Shown one piece after another: positions 44,350 to 52,320 of a stretch of 64,000 bases of DNA. Position 1 is the first letter of the stretch. Every line of letters begins with the position of its first letter. The notes under the pieces are model-generated. The model ran no database searches. It saw only the letters and a list, made by a program, of their open reading frames with translations, and was not told where the DNA came from. The position numbers were made by a program, and so were the translations under genes. Source of the stretch: Halobacterium jilantaiense (GTDB lineage Archaea; Halobacteriota; Halobacteria; Halobacteriales; Halobacteriaceae); contig NZ_FOJA01000001.1 in NCBI RefSeq assembly GCF_900110535.1, positions 2,267,393-2,331,392 of the forward strand, in the 5' to 3' direction.

Positions 44350-44789
44350 TGTACGACGACAGCTTCGACACGGACTGGGACCCCGAGGACGTCGGCCGCG
44401 AGGAGGCCGTCTGGCGGGCGTACGCGCTCGGTGCGGCCGCCGCCCTGGGTGAGACCCATCCCGGCGAGTACCGCAAGCTCGTCACTGCGACAGGTCGGTC
44501 GCTCGTCGAGATGGCCTACGACGAGGGGAAGTCGGAGGCCGCGAACCTCGACAGCGAACTGGCGTCGGGCAGCGACGAGGCCGAGCTCGACTTCCCGGAC
44601 CGCGAGACCGCGGTGTGGTCGAAGCTCATCACGTACCGCGAGGAGGAAGGCGACGAGATAGACGCCGACCGCGGCGGCGGCCGGGAGCGCGACGACCTCC
44701 CGGACCTCCTGCGGCGCATCGACCTCGACAGCCTGAACCGCGACGACCTCGACCGGCTCCGGCTCCCCGAGCTCCTCTCGAAGAAGTAG
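44349..44789 (+). CDS. Haloarchaeal hypothetical partner of the RAD55-like ATPase
   Basis: 146 residues from ATG 44349, which overlaps the ATPase stop. The N-terminal half contains EEAVWRAYALGAAAALGETHPGEYRKLVTATGRSLVEMAYDEGKSEA, a helical region. The second half has ETAVWSKLITYREEE and ends in LRRIDLDSLNRDDLDRLRLPELLSKK, a leucine-rich, likely amphipathic tail. No known domain was recognised. The ATGA-type coupling to a RAD55/KaiC-like ATPase suggests that it is that protein's regulator or target. Confidence 0.7.
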   Translation: MYDDSFDTDWDPEDVGREEAVWRAYALGAAAALGETHPGEYRKLVTATGRSLVEMAYDEGKSEAANLDSELASGSDEAELDFPDRETAVWSKLITYREEEGDEIDADRGGGRERDDLPDLLRRIDLDSLNRDDLDRLRLPELLSKK

Positions 44790-44834
44790 CCCGGCACCGA
44801 AACCGCCTTGCCCGGGCCGCGTGCAGGTCCGGGC

Positions 44835-45791
44835 ATGGACGCCACCGTCGCCGTCGTGCACTACCCGGAGGGTGCGGGCCACGCCACGCGGATGCTGGCG
44901 GTCGCCCGCGAACTCGAAGCCCGGGGGGCGACTGTGGAACTCGCGGGCGGCGGACCGGGCGAGCACTTCGTCGACCTGCTCGGCTACGAGGAGTACGTCC
45001 CCACCGTCGTGGACTTCATCGGCGACTACCAGGGCGGCGGCTCGCTCGCCGACGTGCTCACGGGGAGCATTCCCGACGCCGTCCGTCGCGTCCGTGACAT
45101 CGCTCGGTGGCTGCGCCGGGTGAACGCCGACTGCGTCGTCACGGACGACATGTTCGCGTCGATGGCCGCGCTCCTCGCCCGCGTCCCGCAGTTCGTCACC
45201 ACGCACAACACGCCCGGCTACTACGACGACCTCGCGGAGCGCGCCGGCGCGAAGCTGCTCACCCGCCAGCAGGTCGCCGCCAGCCGGGCGTTCTTCTACC
45301 CGGCCGTCTGGCCCGCGCTCTCGGGCGACCCTCGGGGCGTCGAGCGCGTCCCGCCGCTCGCCCTCGACGTGCCACTCGACGGCGACGTGCCCGACGTGGA
45401 CGTACTCATTTCGCCCAGCACGTACTCCGACGACCTGGACACGGTCGCCGGCCGGCTCCGCGAGCGCGGCCGGGACGTGACCGTCGTCGGCGGCGACGAC
45501 TGGACGACCGTCCGGTCGATGCTGCCCGTGCTGCGCGAGGCGAACGCCGTCGTCTGTCCGGGCTACTCGACGGTCATGGAGGCCGCCGTCGCGGGCACGC
45601 CCTGCGTCGTCTACCCGTTCACGAGCGAGCAGCGCGGCGTCGCACGGTTCGTCGAGGCCGGCGGCGAACCCGGCTTCGCCGTCGCCGACAATCCGGCCGA
45701 AGCGGTCCGCGCGGTCCAGAGTCCGCCCGCCGAGCCGGAGTTCGAGAACGGCGCGCCCGTGGTCGCCGAGCGCGTCGCTGACTGGCGCTGA
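44835..45791 (+). CDS. GT28/MurG-like glycosyltransferase
   Basis: 318 residues from ATG 44835, a GT-B fold. N-terminal domain ATVAVVHYPEGAGHATRMLAVARELEARGATVELAGGGPGEHF, then THNTPGYYDDLAERAG. C-terminal domain with DVLISPSTYSDDLDTVAGRLRERGRDVTVVGGDDW and the donor-binding CPGYSTVMEAAVAGTPCVVYPFTSEQRGVARFVEAGG. This is the pattern of MurG/UGT-type transferases using a nucleotide sugar. The acceptor is unknown; in a haloarchaeon a lipid or surface glycan is plausible. Between the RAD55 pair and RFAP synthase, same direction, with its own short gap. Confidence 0.8.
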   Translation: MDATVAVVHYPEGAGHATRMLAVARELEARGATVELAGGGPGEHFVDLLGYEEYVPTVVDFIGDYQGGGSLADVLTGSIPDAVRRVRDIARWLRRVNADCVVTDDMFASMAALLARVPQFVTTHNTPGYYDDLAERAGAKLLTRQQVAASRAFFYPAVWPALSGDPRGVERVPPLALDVPLDGDVPDVDVLISPSTYSDDLDTVAGRLRERGRDVTVVGGDDWTTVRSMLPVLREANAVVCPGYSTVMEAAVAGTPCVVYPFTSEQRGVARFVEAGGEPGFAVADNPAEAVRAVQSPPAEPEFENGAPVVAERVADWR

Positions 45792-45853
45792 GCATACCGG
45801 GAACGTTTGCCACCGTCACAACCCCCTTCGAGTCGGGTGGCGTGTGTGGTGGT

Positions 45854-46822
45854 ATGTCTGTGCGGGTGGCGGTCGGCCCCCGGCTGCACTTCGGATTCCT
45901 GAACCTCTCGCTGGCGCGCGAGCGGCTCTACGGCAGCCTCGGCGTCGCCCTCGACGGGCCACGCGTCGAGGTGTCGGCCGCGCCCGCCGACGGCGTCGAC
46001 TGCGACCACGCCCGCGCTCGCCCCCACGCCGCGCGAGCCTGCGAGCTGCTGGGCGTGTCCGGCGCGCGCGTCGCCGTCGAGTCCGAACTCCCGCCACACG
46101 TCGGCCTCGGCTCGGGAACCCAGCTCGCGCTTGCCGTGTTCGCTGCGGTCGCGCGCGCCCACGACCGCAACCCCACAGTCAGGGGACACGCCCCCGAACT
46201 CGGCCGCGGCGGCCGGAGCGGCGTCGGCGTCGCGACCTTCGAGTCCGGCGGCTTCGTCTTCGACGCCGGCCACCCGGCGAGCCAGTTCACTCCGGAGCGC
46301 CCCGCTCGCGGCGAGTGGACGGTGCCCCCGGTCGCCGCGCGCCACGACACCCCCGATGACTGGCGGTTTCTGCTCGTGCTCCCGGACGCCGACCCCGGGA
46401 AGGCCGGCAGCGAGGAGGACGACAGCATGCGCAGCGCGGTGGAGGGCGCGGACCCGGGGCTCGCAGACCGCATCTCCGCGGTGGTCACCGACCGCGTGCT
46501 GCCGGCGGTCGCGACCGGCGACGTGGACGCCTTCGGTGAGGGCGTCGCGGCGGTCGGGCGGCTGAACGGCGCGTGGTACGCGGCCGAGCAGGGCGGCGTC
46601 TACCGGCCGCCCGCCGGCGACGTAATCGAGGCTCTCGACGACAGTCCCGCGGTCGCTGGTGCCGGCCAGTCCTCGTGGGGGCCGGCGGTCTACGGCGTCA
46701 CCGACCGCGGGCGAGCCGACGCGGCCCGGGACGCGGGACAGCGAGCCCTCGACCACGCGGGCGTCGACGGCCGGGTCTGCATCGCCGCCCCTCGAAACAC
46801 CGGTGCCGCAATCGAGGACTGA
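45854..46822 (+). CDS. Beta-ribofuranosylaminobenzene 5'-phosphate synthase (RFAP synthase)
   Basis: 322 residues, GHMP-kinase fold. N-terminal RVAVGPRLHFGFLNLSL and the ATP-loop-like PPHVGLGSGTQLALAVFAAVARAHDRNPTV are diagnostic. GRGGRSGVGVATFESGGFVFDAGH and the C-terminal GAGQSSWGPAVYGVTD also fit RFAP synthase, which joins 4-hydroxybenzoate (or 4-aminobenzoate) to phosphoribosyl pyrophosphate in the first committed step of methanopterin synthesis. With mch at 4260-5195 it points to a methanopterin-type cofactor in this organism. It is not an intact kinase; the family lost kinase activity. Confidence 0.85.
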   Translation: MSVRVAVGPRLHFGFLNLSLARERLYGSLGVALDGPRVEVSAAPADGVDCDHARARPHAARACELLGVSGARVAVESELPPHVGLGSGTQLALAVFAAVARAHDRNPTVRGHAPELGRGGRSGVGVATFESGGFVFDAGHPASQFTPERPARGEWTVPPVAARHDTPDDWRFLLVLPDADPGKAGSEEDDSMRSAVEGADPGLADRISAVVTDRVLPAVATGDVDAFGEGVAAVGRLNGAWYAAEQGGVYRPPAGDVIEALDDSPAVAGAGQSSWGPAVYGVTDRGRADAARDAGQRALDHAGVDGRVCIAAPRNTGAAIED

Positions 46823-46965
46823 CTTCCGACCACGAACCCGCTCACTCGACAGCCGGTCGCGGACCGGGGCTTTCGGGCGGTCGTCGCGAGCCGCGAAACC
46901 TCCGACGCCTCACGAGCGACCGAGCCGGCAAAAGACGTAAGCCCGGACCTCACTACCGGGGAGAC

Positions 46966-47805
46966 ATGGCGACGATTCCGTTCGGCATCTCGCGGCTGGA
47001 CAGCCGCATCGGGGGTGGGGCACCGGAGGGGAGCGTGGTGCTCCTGTCGGGGGAGGCCGGTGCGGGAGCGCGGGAGTTCCTGTACACGGCGACGATGATG
47101 AACGCCGTGGAGTCGGCGGACCGGGAGCTGTTCGACCTGCACTACGGGGACCTCCACGAGAACGCAGTGCTGCCGGAGGAAATCCACTACGTGTCGTTCA
47201 CGGCCGACCAGTCGGAGCTCCAGCGCGAAATCGCGTTCACGATGGACCAGGAGATCGTGATGGCGGGGACGGACGCGGTGACGTTCACGGACCTCTCGCC
47301 GGAGTACTTCCAGCTGAGTCCGGTGCCCCGGGGGTGGTACGCAGGCGCACACCGGTCCGTTCAGGACCTCGGGCACACGGGCGAAGACAGCCGGGACGTG
47401 CTGGAGCGGTTCGCGGACTACCTCGACGAGCACGCGCGCGGCAGCCTCGTGGTCGTCGACTCGCTGAACGACCTCATCGGGGCGCGGTCCTCGGACATGG
47501 ACTTCGCGGACGTGGTGATGACGCTGAAGGGGCTGCGGAAGGCAGCCCGGGAGTGGGGTGGCCTGATTCTGCTGCACCTCACGCGGGACGCCGTGACACA
47601 GGAGGAGTTCGGGAGCCTGATGACGTCCGTCGACGGCACGGTGCAGTTCGCGTGGGAGAGCGGCGGGAACGAGCGCGTGCGGACGATGTTCGTCCGCGAG
47701 TTCCGCGGCGTCCTCGGGCGGCTGGAGGAAGAGGACATCGTGCAGTTCGAGACGGAGATTCACGACGCCGGGTTCGACGTCAGCGACGTGCGGAAGATTC
47801 GGTAG
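46966..47805 (+). CDS. RecA/KaiC-like protein with degenerate Walker A (pseudo-ATPase)
   Basis: 279 residues from ATG 46966. The start IPFGISRLDSRIGGGAPEGSVVLLSGEAGAGAREF aligns with RAD55/KaiC proteins, but the P-loop (residues 29-38) reads GEAGAGAREF: the essential Lys is Ala and the next Thr/Ser is Arg. The Walker B-like strand GSLVVVDSLNDLIG remains. ATP hydrolysis is therefore unlikely; nucleotide binding or a scaffold role is possible. Other parts of the fold are present (SPEYFQLSPVPRGWYAG, LRKAAREWGGLILLHLTRDA). Followed by a coiled-coil zinc-ribbon gene and then TFS. It has its own TATA-like region about 30 bases upstream. Confidence 0.85.
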   Translation: MATIPFGISRLDSRIGGGAPEGSVVLLSGEAGAGAREFLYTATMMNAVESADRELFDLHYGDLHENAVLPEEIHYVSFTADQSELQREIAFTMDQEIVMAGTDAVTFTDLSPEYFQLSPVPRGWYAGAHRSVQDLGHTGEDSRDVLERFADYLDEHARGSLVVVDSLNDLIGARSSDMDFADVVMTLKGLRKAAREWGGLILLHLTRDAVTQEEFGSLMTSVDGTVQFAWESGGNERVRTMFVREFRGVLGRLEEEDIVQFETEIHDAGFDVSDVRKIR

Positions 47806-47849
47806 TCTGCCCCGAACGGTTAAGGATACTGGCCGGTAAGGAGAGGTGA

Positions 47850-48875
47850 ATGGCCGACGGCACGTCGGATGGCGTCGAGGGGGCCACACTCGAAGGGCCG
47901 GCCGCGGCGTGGCTGGCGGAGCGAGCGGACGAACTCGGCCTCGACGAGGAGGTGTTCCTCAAGCGCGTCGTCGCCGCGTACCGGAGCGTCGAGGACAACG
48001 ACCTGGACGCGGACCTGGCGACGAGCGACGAGCACGCGGACCGGCTGGACGACCTCGTGGACCGCGTCGAGGACGTCGAGTCGCAGGTCGGCGAGGCCGA
48101 GTCCCGCGTCGCGGACGCGGAAGCCGACTTCGACGAGAAGCTCCAGGACGTCCGGGAGCGCGTGGTACAGGTCAAGCGGGAGGCCGACGGGAAGGCGGAC
48201 GCCGACCACGACCACCCCGACCTCTCCGAGGACGTGGCTGCGGCGCTCGACGCGGCCGAGCGCGTGGACGAGGAGACCGCCATGCTCACCGAGGACGTGG
48301 CGGAGCTGACCGACCGCGTGGACGCCGGCTTCGAGAACTTCGAGGCGGTTCTGGAGTTCCTCCGGGACGAGACCGACGACCTCTCGGAGAAGGTGACGAC
48401 GCTCGCGTCAGCGGTGGTGTCGATGCGGGAGGCCGTGCGGACGGTCGGCGCGGCGGAGGCCCGGCGGTCGCGCACGGACGCCCTGAAGCGCACGGCGAAC
48501 GTCGCGGGCGTCGAGGAGGCGGACTGCGGGGACTGCGGGCAGTCGGTGACGCTGGCGCTGTTGACCGCGCCGGAGTGCCCGTACTGCGGTGCGCCGTTCG
48601 AGGACGTCGAACCGGGGTCGGGCTGGTTCAACAGCCACACGCTGGAGACGGGCGCGACGCCCGCGCTGACCGCGGGTCGGTCGTGGCTGGACGACGACAG
48701 CGAGGACCGCGAGGGCGCGTGGCTCGGCGCGGAGACCGAGACGCTGGAGGAGATGGCCGCTGGCGACTCGCCGGCCGACGACGCGGACGACGACCGCGAC
48801 GCGCCCGTGGAGCCTGCGGAGGTTCTGGACGCGGACGGCGAGAGCCCGGGGCGTGCGGACGGTGGTGAGCCGTGA
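47850..48875 (+). CDS. Coiled-coil protein with zinc ribbon
   Basis: 341 residues. Residues about 45-110 and 130-200 are long helices with heptad-like spacing (DDLVDRVEDVESQVGEAESRVADAEADFDEKLQDVRERVVQVKREA and TEDVAELTDRVDAGFENFEAVLEFLRDETDDLSEKV). Then comes a four-Cys zinc ribbon, CGDCG...CPYCG (residues about 230-250), and a disordered acidic tail. The N-terminal AAAWLAERADELGLDEEVFLKRVVAAYRSVE resembles a ribbon-helix or short helix bundle. A strong ribosome-binding-like GGAGAGGTGA precedes ATG 47850. It could be a structural partner of the pseudo-ATPase 45 bases upstream. No known family recognised. Confidence 0.7.
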   Translation: MADGTSDGVEGATLEGPAAAWLAERADELGLDEEVFLKRVVAAYRSVEDNDLDADLATSDEHADRLDDLVDRVEDVESQVGEAESRVADAEADFDEKLQDVRERVVQVKREADGKADADHDHPDLSEDVAAALDAAERVDEETAMLTEDVAELTDRVDAGFENFEAVLEFLRDETDDLSEKVTTLASAVVSMREAVRTVGAAEARRSRTDALKRTANVAGVEEADCGDCGQSVTLALLTAPECPYCGAPFEDVEPGSGWFNSHTLETGATPALTAGRSWLDDDSEDREGAWLGAETETLEEMAAGDSPADDADDDRDAPVEPAEVLDADGESPGRADGGEP

Positions 48876-49366
48876 GCGGCGAGGGGCCGCGCCGCGACCG
48901 CGGGTCGGACGACGACGCCGAGCGCGGCGACGCGTCCGGGGAGTCGGCGGCCGCGGACGAGGACGACGCGCCGCTGTCGGACCTGCGTCGAGACGTCGAC
49001 GAGCGCCGCGACCGGGAGGACGACGACTTCGAGGAGCTGTTCGCGGAGATGGAGGTCGGTGACGTCGACGAGGCCGAGGTGTGGGCGGCGCTCGACGAGT
49101 CCGCCGACGAGCCGGTCGTCGACCCGGGCGTCGTGACCGACGCAGTCGGCGAGCCGGCGGACGACGACGGCGAGACGACGGTCGTGGAGAAGAGCCTCTG
49201 CCACGGCTGCCCGCACTTCGCGGACCCGCCGGAGACCGCCTGCACGCACGACGGCACGACCATCGAAGCGGAGGTCGACACCGGCCACTTCCGGGTGCGG
49301 GACTGTCCCGTCGTCGCCGAGCGCGAAGCCCGTGACCCGGGGGACTTTTCCCCGGACCCCGAGTAA
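48872..49366 (+). CDS. Acidic protein with C-terminal Cys motif
   Basis: 164 residues from GTG 48872, which overlaps the coiled-coil gene's TGA. The first 100 residues are acidic and likely disordered, with one helical patch (EDDDFEELFAEMEVGDVDEAEVWAALDE). The last 60 carry EKSLCHGCPHFADPPETACTHDGTTIEAEVDTGHFRVRDCPVV, four Cys and three His able to bind a metal. No family recognised. Translational coupling to the coiled-coil protein argues for a joint function. Confidence 0.7.
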   Translation: MSGEGPRRDRGSDDDAERGDASGESAAADEDDAPLSDLRRDVDERRDREDDDFEELFAEMEVGDVDEAEVWAALDESADEPVVDPGVVTDAVGEPADDDGETTVVEKSLCHGCPHFADPPETACTHDGTTIEAEVDTGHFRVRDCPVVAEREARDPGDFSPDPE

Positions 49367-49373
49367 TTCAAAT

Positions 49374-49688
49374 ATGCAGTTCTGCGACGAGTGCGGCTCG
49401 ATGATGCACAAGCAGGACGGCGAGATGGTGTGTCAGTCCTGTGGCGCGTCCGCCGAGTCCGAGGCCGACGAGGGGTTCGTGGAGACCGCGAGCCAGGACA
49501 CCAGCGACGTCATCGAGACGAGCGAGGACGCGAACTTCGAGGGCAAGCCCACGGCCGAGGAGACGTGTCCCGAGTGCGGGCACGACGAAGCCTGGTACAC
49601 GATTAAGCAGACCGGGAGCGCAGACGAGCCGCCGACGCGATTCTTCAAGTGCCAGGAGTGCGGGGCGCGCTGGCGGGACTACAGCTAG
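49374..49688 (+). CDS. tfs: Transcription factor S (TFIIS-like cleavage factor)
   Basis: 104 residues from ATG 49374. Two zinc ribbons: N-terminal FCDECG...CQSCG (Cys 4, 7, 20, 23) and C-terminal CPECG...CQECG (Cys 65, 68, 93, 96). The tip of the second ribbon keeps the acidic pair D84-E85 in SADEPPTRFFKC, which stimulates RNA cleavage by RNA polymerase. So it is a functional TFS that rescues backtracked polymerase, not a TFS-like inhibitor. A TATA-like TTTT (49345-49348) lies 26-29 bases upstream inside the previous gene, within a CCGGGG/CCCCGG inverted repeat. Confidence 0.95.
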   Translation: MQFCDECGSMMHKQDGEMVCQSCGASAESEADEGFVETASQDTSDVIETSEDANFEGKPTAEETCPECGHDEAWYTIKQTGSADEPPTRFFKCQECGARWRDYS

Positions 49689-49712
49689 TCCGGGGTCGAC
49701 GATACACGACCC

Positions 49713-49729
49713 AGAAACAATTTGTTTCT
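49713..49729. promoter_or_regulatory. Palindrome at the promoter of the lipoprotein gene at 49749
   Basis: AGAAACA-ATT-TGTTTCT: perfect 7-base arms, 17 bases in all. It is AT-rich in a GC-rich genome and ends 19 bases before the ATG, so it overlaps the expected TATA box. A transcription-factor operator is likely; it could also act as a terminator for tfs. Confidence 0.45.
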
Positions 49730-49748
49730 CGGCGCTGACCTGCGAGCT

Positions 49749-50186
49749 ATGCACCGCCGACGCGTTCTCGCGGCGACTGGGACAGCGGCAGCCGCGCTCG
49801 CTGGGACGAGCGGCTGCCTCGGCCGCGGCGGTGACAGTGAGGGCCCGCCGGCAGAGCTGTGCTGGGCTCGGTTGTTCAACGAGGACGACGAGAGCCGGAC
49901 GTTCGAGTTCGCCGTGGAGGCGACCCGTAGCGACGGGAACGGCACCGAGGACGTGTTCGCAGAGTCCTACGACCTGCCTGCCGGGTCGTTGAAGCGTATC
50001 GAGCCGGAACTAGGCGGTAGCGGCCGGTACGTGGTACGAGCGTCGGCAGCGGACGAGACAGTTCGCGTGTCGCTGCCCGAGCAGGTCGCTGCCGCGGACA
50101 GGCGGCCCGAGGGCGTGGCGCTGACGTTCCGGGTGGTCGGCGGCACTAACTTCCCGTGGGAGGCCACGCCGTTCCCGGAGTGTTGA
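49749..50186 (+). CDS. Tat-exported lipoprotein, unknown
   Basis: 145 residues from ATG 49749. Signal with HRRRVLAA and a small-residue stretch ending TSGC (Cys 23), a weaker lipobox than usual. The mature part (LCWARLFNEDDESRTFEFAVEATRSDG...SLKRIEPELGGSGRYVVRASAADETVRVSLPEQV) looks like a small beta-sandwich domain. Function unknown. A palindrome overlaps its promoter region. The in-frame start at 49722 adds nine residues before the Arg motif and is not preferred. Confidence 0.7.
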   Translation: MHRRRVLAATGTAAAALAGTSGCLGRGGDSEGPPAELCWARLFNEDDESRTFEFAVEATRSDGNGTEDVFAESYDLPAGSLKRIEPELGGSGRYVVRASAADETVRVSLPEQVAAADRRPEGVALTFRVVGGTNFPWEATPFPEC

Positions 50187-50255
50187 CCGCATTTCTCCTG
50201 TCGAGGTAATTCCCAGTGGCGGAAGCTTTTCCTGCGATTCGGTGGACGCCCAGCC

Positions 50256-50681
50256 ATGGACGACTACGCGCTGGTCGTGAACGTCGACGCCGCCGTCGTT
50301 CGCGGCGACGACTACCTTGTCGTCAGGCGGAGCGCCGCAGAGGACCACGCAGCGGGAACCCTGGCGTTCCCCGGCGGGAAGGTCGAGCCCGACGCGTCGG
50401 GTGACGCTATCTGGGAGACGGCCCGCCGCGAGGTCCGCGAGGAGGTCGGCGTTGAGGTGAGCGCGGTTGAGTACGTGACGAGCAGCACCTTCACCGCCGA
50501 CGAGGGCACGGAGTGCCTGAACGTCGTGGTGCGCTGCGAGTACGAGTCGGGCGAGCCCGAGGTCCGGGAGCCCGAAGAGGTGGCCGACGCGTTCTGGCTC
50601 GGGTACGACGACCTGGTCGGCCACGAAGACGTGCCCGAATACGTCGAAGTGTACGCGGACGCGGTCGAGGAGAGTCGCTGA
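50256..50681 (+). CDS. Nudix hydrolase
   Basis: 141 residues. The Nudix box is present with a small insertion: FPGGKVEPDASGDAIWETARREVREEVGVEV, with the metal-binding REVREEVG. These enzymes hydrolyse nucleoside diphosphates linked to another group; the substrate is not given by the motif. A TATA-like TTTT (50228-50233 region) is about 27 bases before the ATG. Single gene, convergent with the ZIP transporter gene. Confidence 0.88.
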   Translation: MDDYALVVNVDAAVVRGDDYLVVRRSAAEDHAAGTLAFPGGKVEPDASGDAIWETARREVREEVGVEVSAVEYVTSSTFTADEGTECLNVVVRCEYESGEPEVREPEEVADAFWLGYDDLVGHEDVPEYVEVYADAVEESR

Positions 50682-50692
50682 CGGGGCGCTGC

Positions 50693-51553
50693 TTACTGCA
50701 GGAGGAGCCATGCGGCGGCGACGAGGACGCCGCCGGTCGCGGTCGACAGCACCGCCTGCTGGCGGAGGCTGTCCAGCAGTTCGTGGTCGTGGCTGTTCTC
50801 GGAGCGCGTGACGGCCTCGTGGATGTCGCTGCCGGTCTCGCAGTGCGGCAGGAAGTCCATGGCGACGTGGAGGAAGATGCCGGCGGCGAACCCGAAGACG
50901 ACGGCGCGGAACGTCGGGTCCGTGGGGAACGACAGGACGGTGACGGCGAGCGCAGCGATACCGACGCCCGCGGCCGGGAGCAACAGCATCGTCGCGGAGC
51001 GACCGTTCCGGGCGAGGCGGCGGGCGGCGGCGTAGCCCGCGGGGCCCTTGTGGGAGACGATGGCGAGGCCGAGCAGCGGGCCGAGGTCGGGCATCGCGGT
51101 GTAGACGACGCCGATGATGGAGCCGGCGGCCAGCGAGTGCGCGGAGAGCTCGGCGGTGGTGCGGTCCAGCGGGAGGTCGAGGTGGGAGAGTCGGTGGCCG
51201 ACGGTGTGGGCGGCGAACCCGGAGAGGATGCCGGCGGCGACGCCGAAGCCGCCGGGTTTGGCGGCGTAGCCGATGGCCTGCGGGAGGAGGAAGGCGGCGG
51301 CGCTGGTGATCATCGCGCCGCTTGCGAGCCCGTACCCCCAGACCAGCCCGCGGGGGTGGTCGGAGGCGGTGCGGCCCCCGAGCGCGGCTGCGCCCGCCAT
51401 CGCGGCGAACGCGACCCAGGAGATGCCCAGCAGTTTCGGGGCGTCGCCCCGGAGGAAGACGTATGCGGAGAGCCCGACGAACGCGATGGCGCTGACTGCG
51501 CCCAGGCGGAGTGTTCGCGCACGAGTCACCTGCGTGGAGTGCGAGACCGACAT
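50693..51553 (-). CDS. ZIP-family metal transporter
   Basis: 286 residues, about eight membrane segments. Family residues are seen in SGFAAHTVGHRLSHLDL (His-rich helix), ELSAHSLAAGSIIGVVYTAMPDLGPLLGLAIVSHKGPAGYAAA with the HSLAAG and HKGPAG metal-site motifs, and the C-terminal GFAAGIFLHVAMDFLPHCE. ZIP proteins move Zn2+, Fe2+ or Mn2+ towards the cytoplasm. The ATG at 51553 is set by the promoter element TATTAAT at 51578-51584; the longer frame is a shadow. Divergent from the DUF2071 gene. Confidence 0.85.
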   Translation of the reverse strand: MSVSHSTQVTRARTLRLGAVSAIAFVGLSAYVFLRGDAPKLLGISWVAFAAMAGAAALGGRTASDHPRGLVWGYGLASGAMITSAAAFLLPQAIGYAAKPGGFGVAAGILSGFAAHTVGHRLSHLDLPLDRTTAELSAHSLAAGSIIGVVYTAMPDLGPLLGLAIVSHKGPAGYAAARRLARNGRSATMLLLPAAGVGIAALAVTVLSFPTDPTFRAVVFGFAAGIFLHVAMDFLPHCETGSDIHEAVTRSENSHDHELLDSLRQQAVLSTATGGVLVAAAWLLLQ

Positions 51554-51558
51554 TCGAT

Positions 51559-51584
51559 TATTAATTCTTCGCGGAATATTAATA
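51559..51584. promoter_or_regulatory. AT-rich promoter with inverted repeat for the ZIP gene
   Basis: TATTAAT at 51559-51565 and ATTAATA at 51578-51584 are 7-base inverted arms, 12 bases apart. The outer arm is 25-31 bases before the ZIP ATG (minus strand) and would be its TATA box; the inner arm lies next to the transcription start. This layout suits a metal-responsive repressor, but no factor is named. Confidence 0.45.
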
Positions 51585-51633
51585 GGCTGTCGGTTGTCGC
51601 CAGTCCCAAGCCGGAGCCGTCCCAACCACCGTC

Positions 51634-52320
51634 ATGGACGTCTTGTCGATGCGATGGGAGGACCTCCTCGTCGCGAGCTGGCCGGTCGACCCCGCCGTCG
51701 TCGCCGACCGGCTGCCAGACGCCCTCACGGTGGACACCTTCGAGGGCGACGCCTATCTCTCGGTCGTCCCGTTCGTGATGGCCGACGTCCGGCCGCGGGG
51801 GCTGCCGGCCGCCGTCGGGCGCACGTTCGGCGAACTGAACCTCCGCACGTACGTCACTGGGGACGACCAGCCCGGCATCTACTTCTTCAACCTCGACGCC
51901 ACCGACCCCGTCGGCGTCCGCATCGCTCGCGCGCTGTTCCGGCTGCCGTACTACGACGCCGACATGCGCGTCGAGCGCGGCCCCGACGGCGTCACCTTCG
52001 AGAGCGAGCGCACGCACGACGGCGCACCGCCGCTGGCCTTCGACGCGACCTACCGCGGGGGCAGCGACCTCGCGCGAGCCGAGCCCGGTTCGCTGACGGC
52101 GTTCCTCCTGGAGCGCTACCGCTTCTTCGTCGCCGGCCGCGGCGACACCGTCTACCGGGGCGAAGTCGACCACGCGCCCTGGGAACTCGCCGACGCGACC
52201 GTCGAGTTCCGCGAGAACGACCTGTTCGCGGCCAACGGCTTCGACCACCCCGACGGCGACCCCCACCTCGCGTACAGCCCCGGGGTCGATGTCACCGCCG
52301 CGCTCCCGCGCCGGCTCTGA
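51634..52320 (+). CDS. DUF2071 (YqjF-like) protein
   Basis: 228 residues. Conserved DUF2071 parts: MRWEDLLVASWPVDPAVVADRLPDALTVDTFEGDAYLSVVPFVMADVRPRGLP, FGELNLRTYVTGDDQPGIYFFNLDATDPVGVRIARALFRLPYYDADM, and SLTAFLLERYRFFVAGR. The fold is related to acetoacetate decarboxylase-like beta barrels; activity of this family is unknown. Divergent from ZIP and convergent with the SDR gene, which ends one base later. Confidence 0.85.
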   Translation: MDVLSMRWEDLLVASWPVDPAVVADRLPDALTVDTFEGDAYLSVVPFVMADVRPRGLPAAVGRTFGELNLRTYVTGDDQPGIYFFNLDATDPVGVRIARALFRLPYYDADMRVERGPDGVTFESERTHDGAPPLAFDATYRGGSDLARAEPGSLTAFLLERYRFFVAGRGDTVYRGEVDHAPWELADATVEFRENDLFAANGFDHPDGDPHLAYSPGVDVTAALPRRL

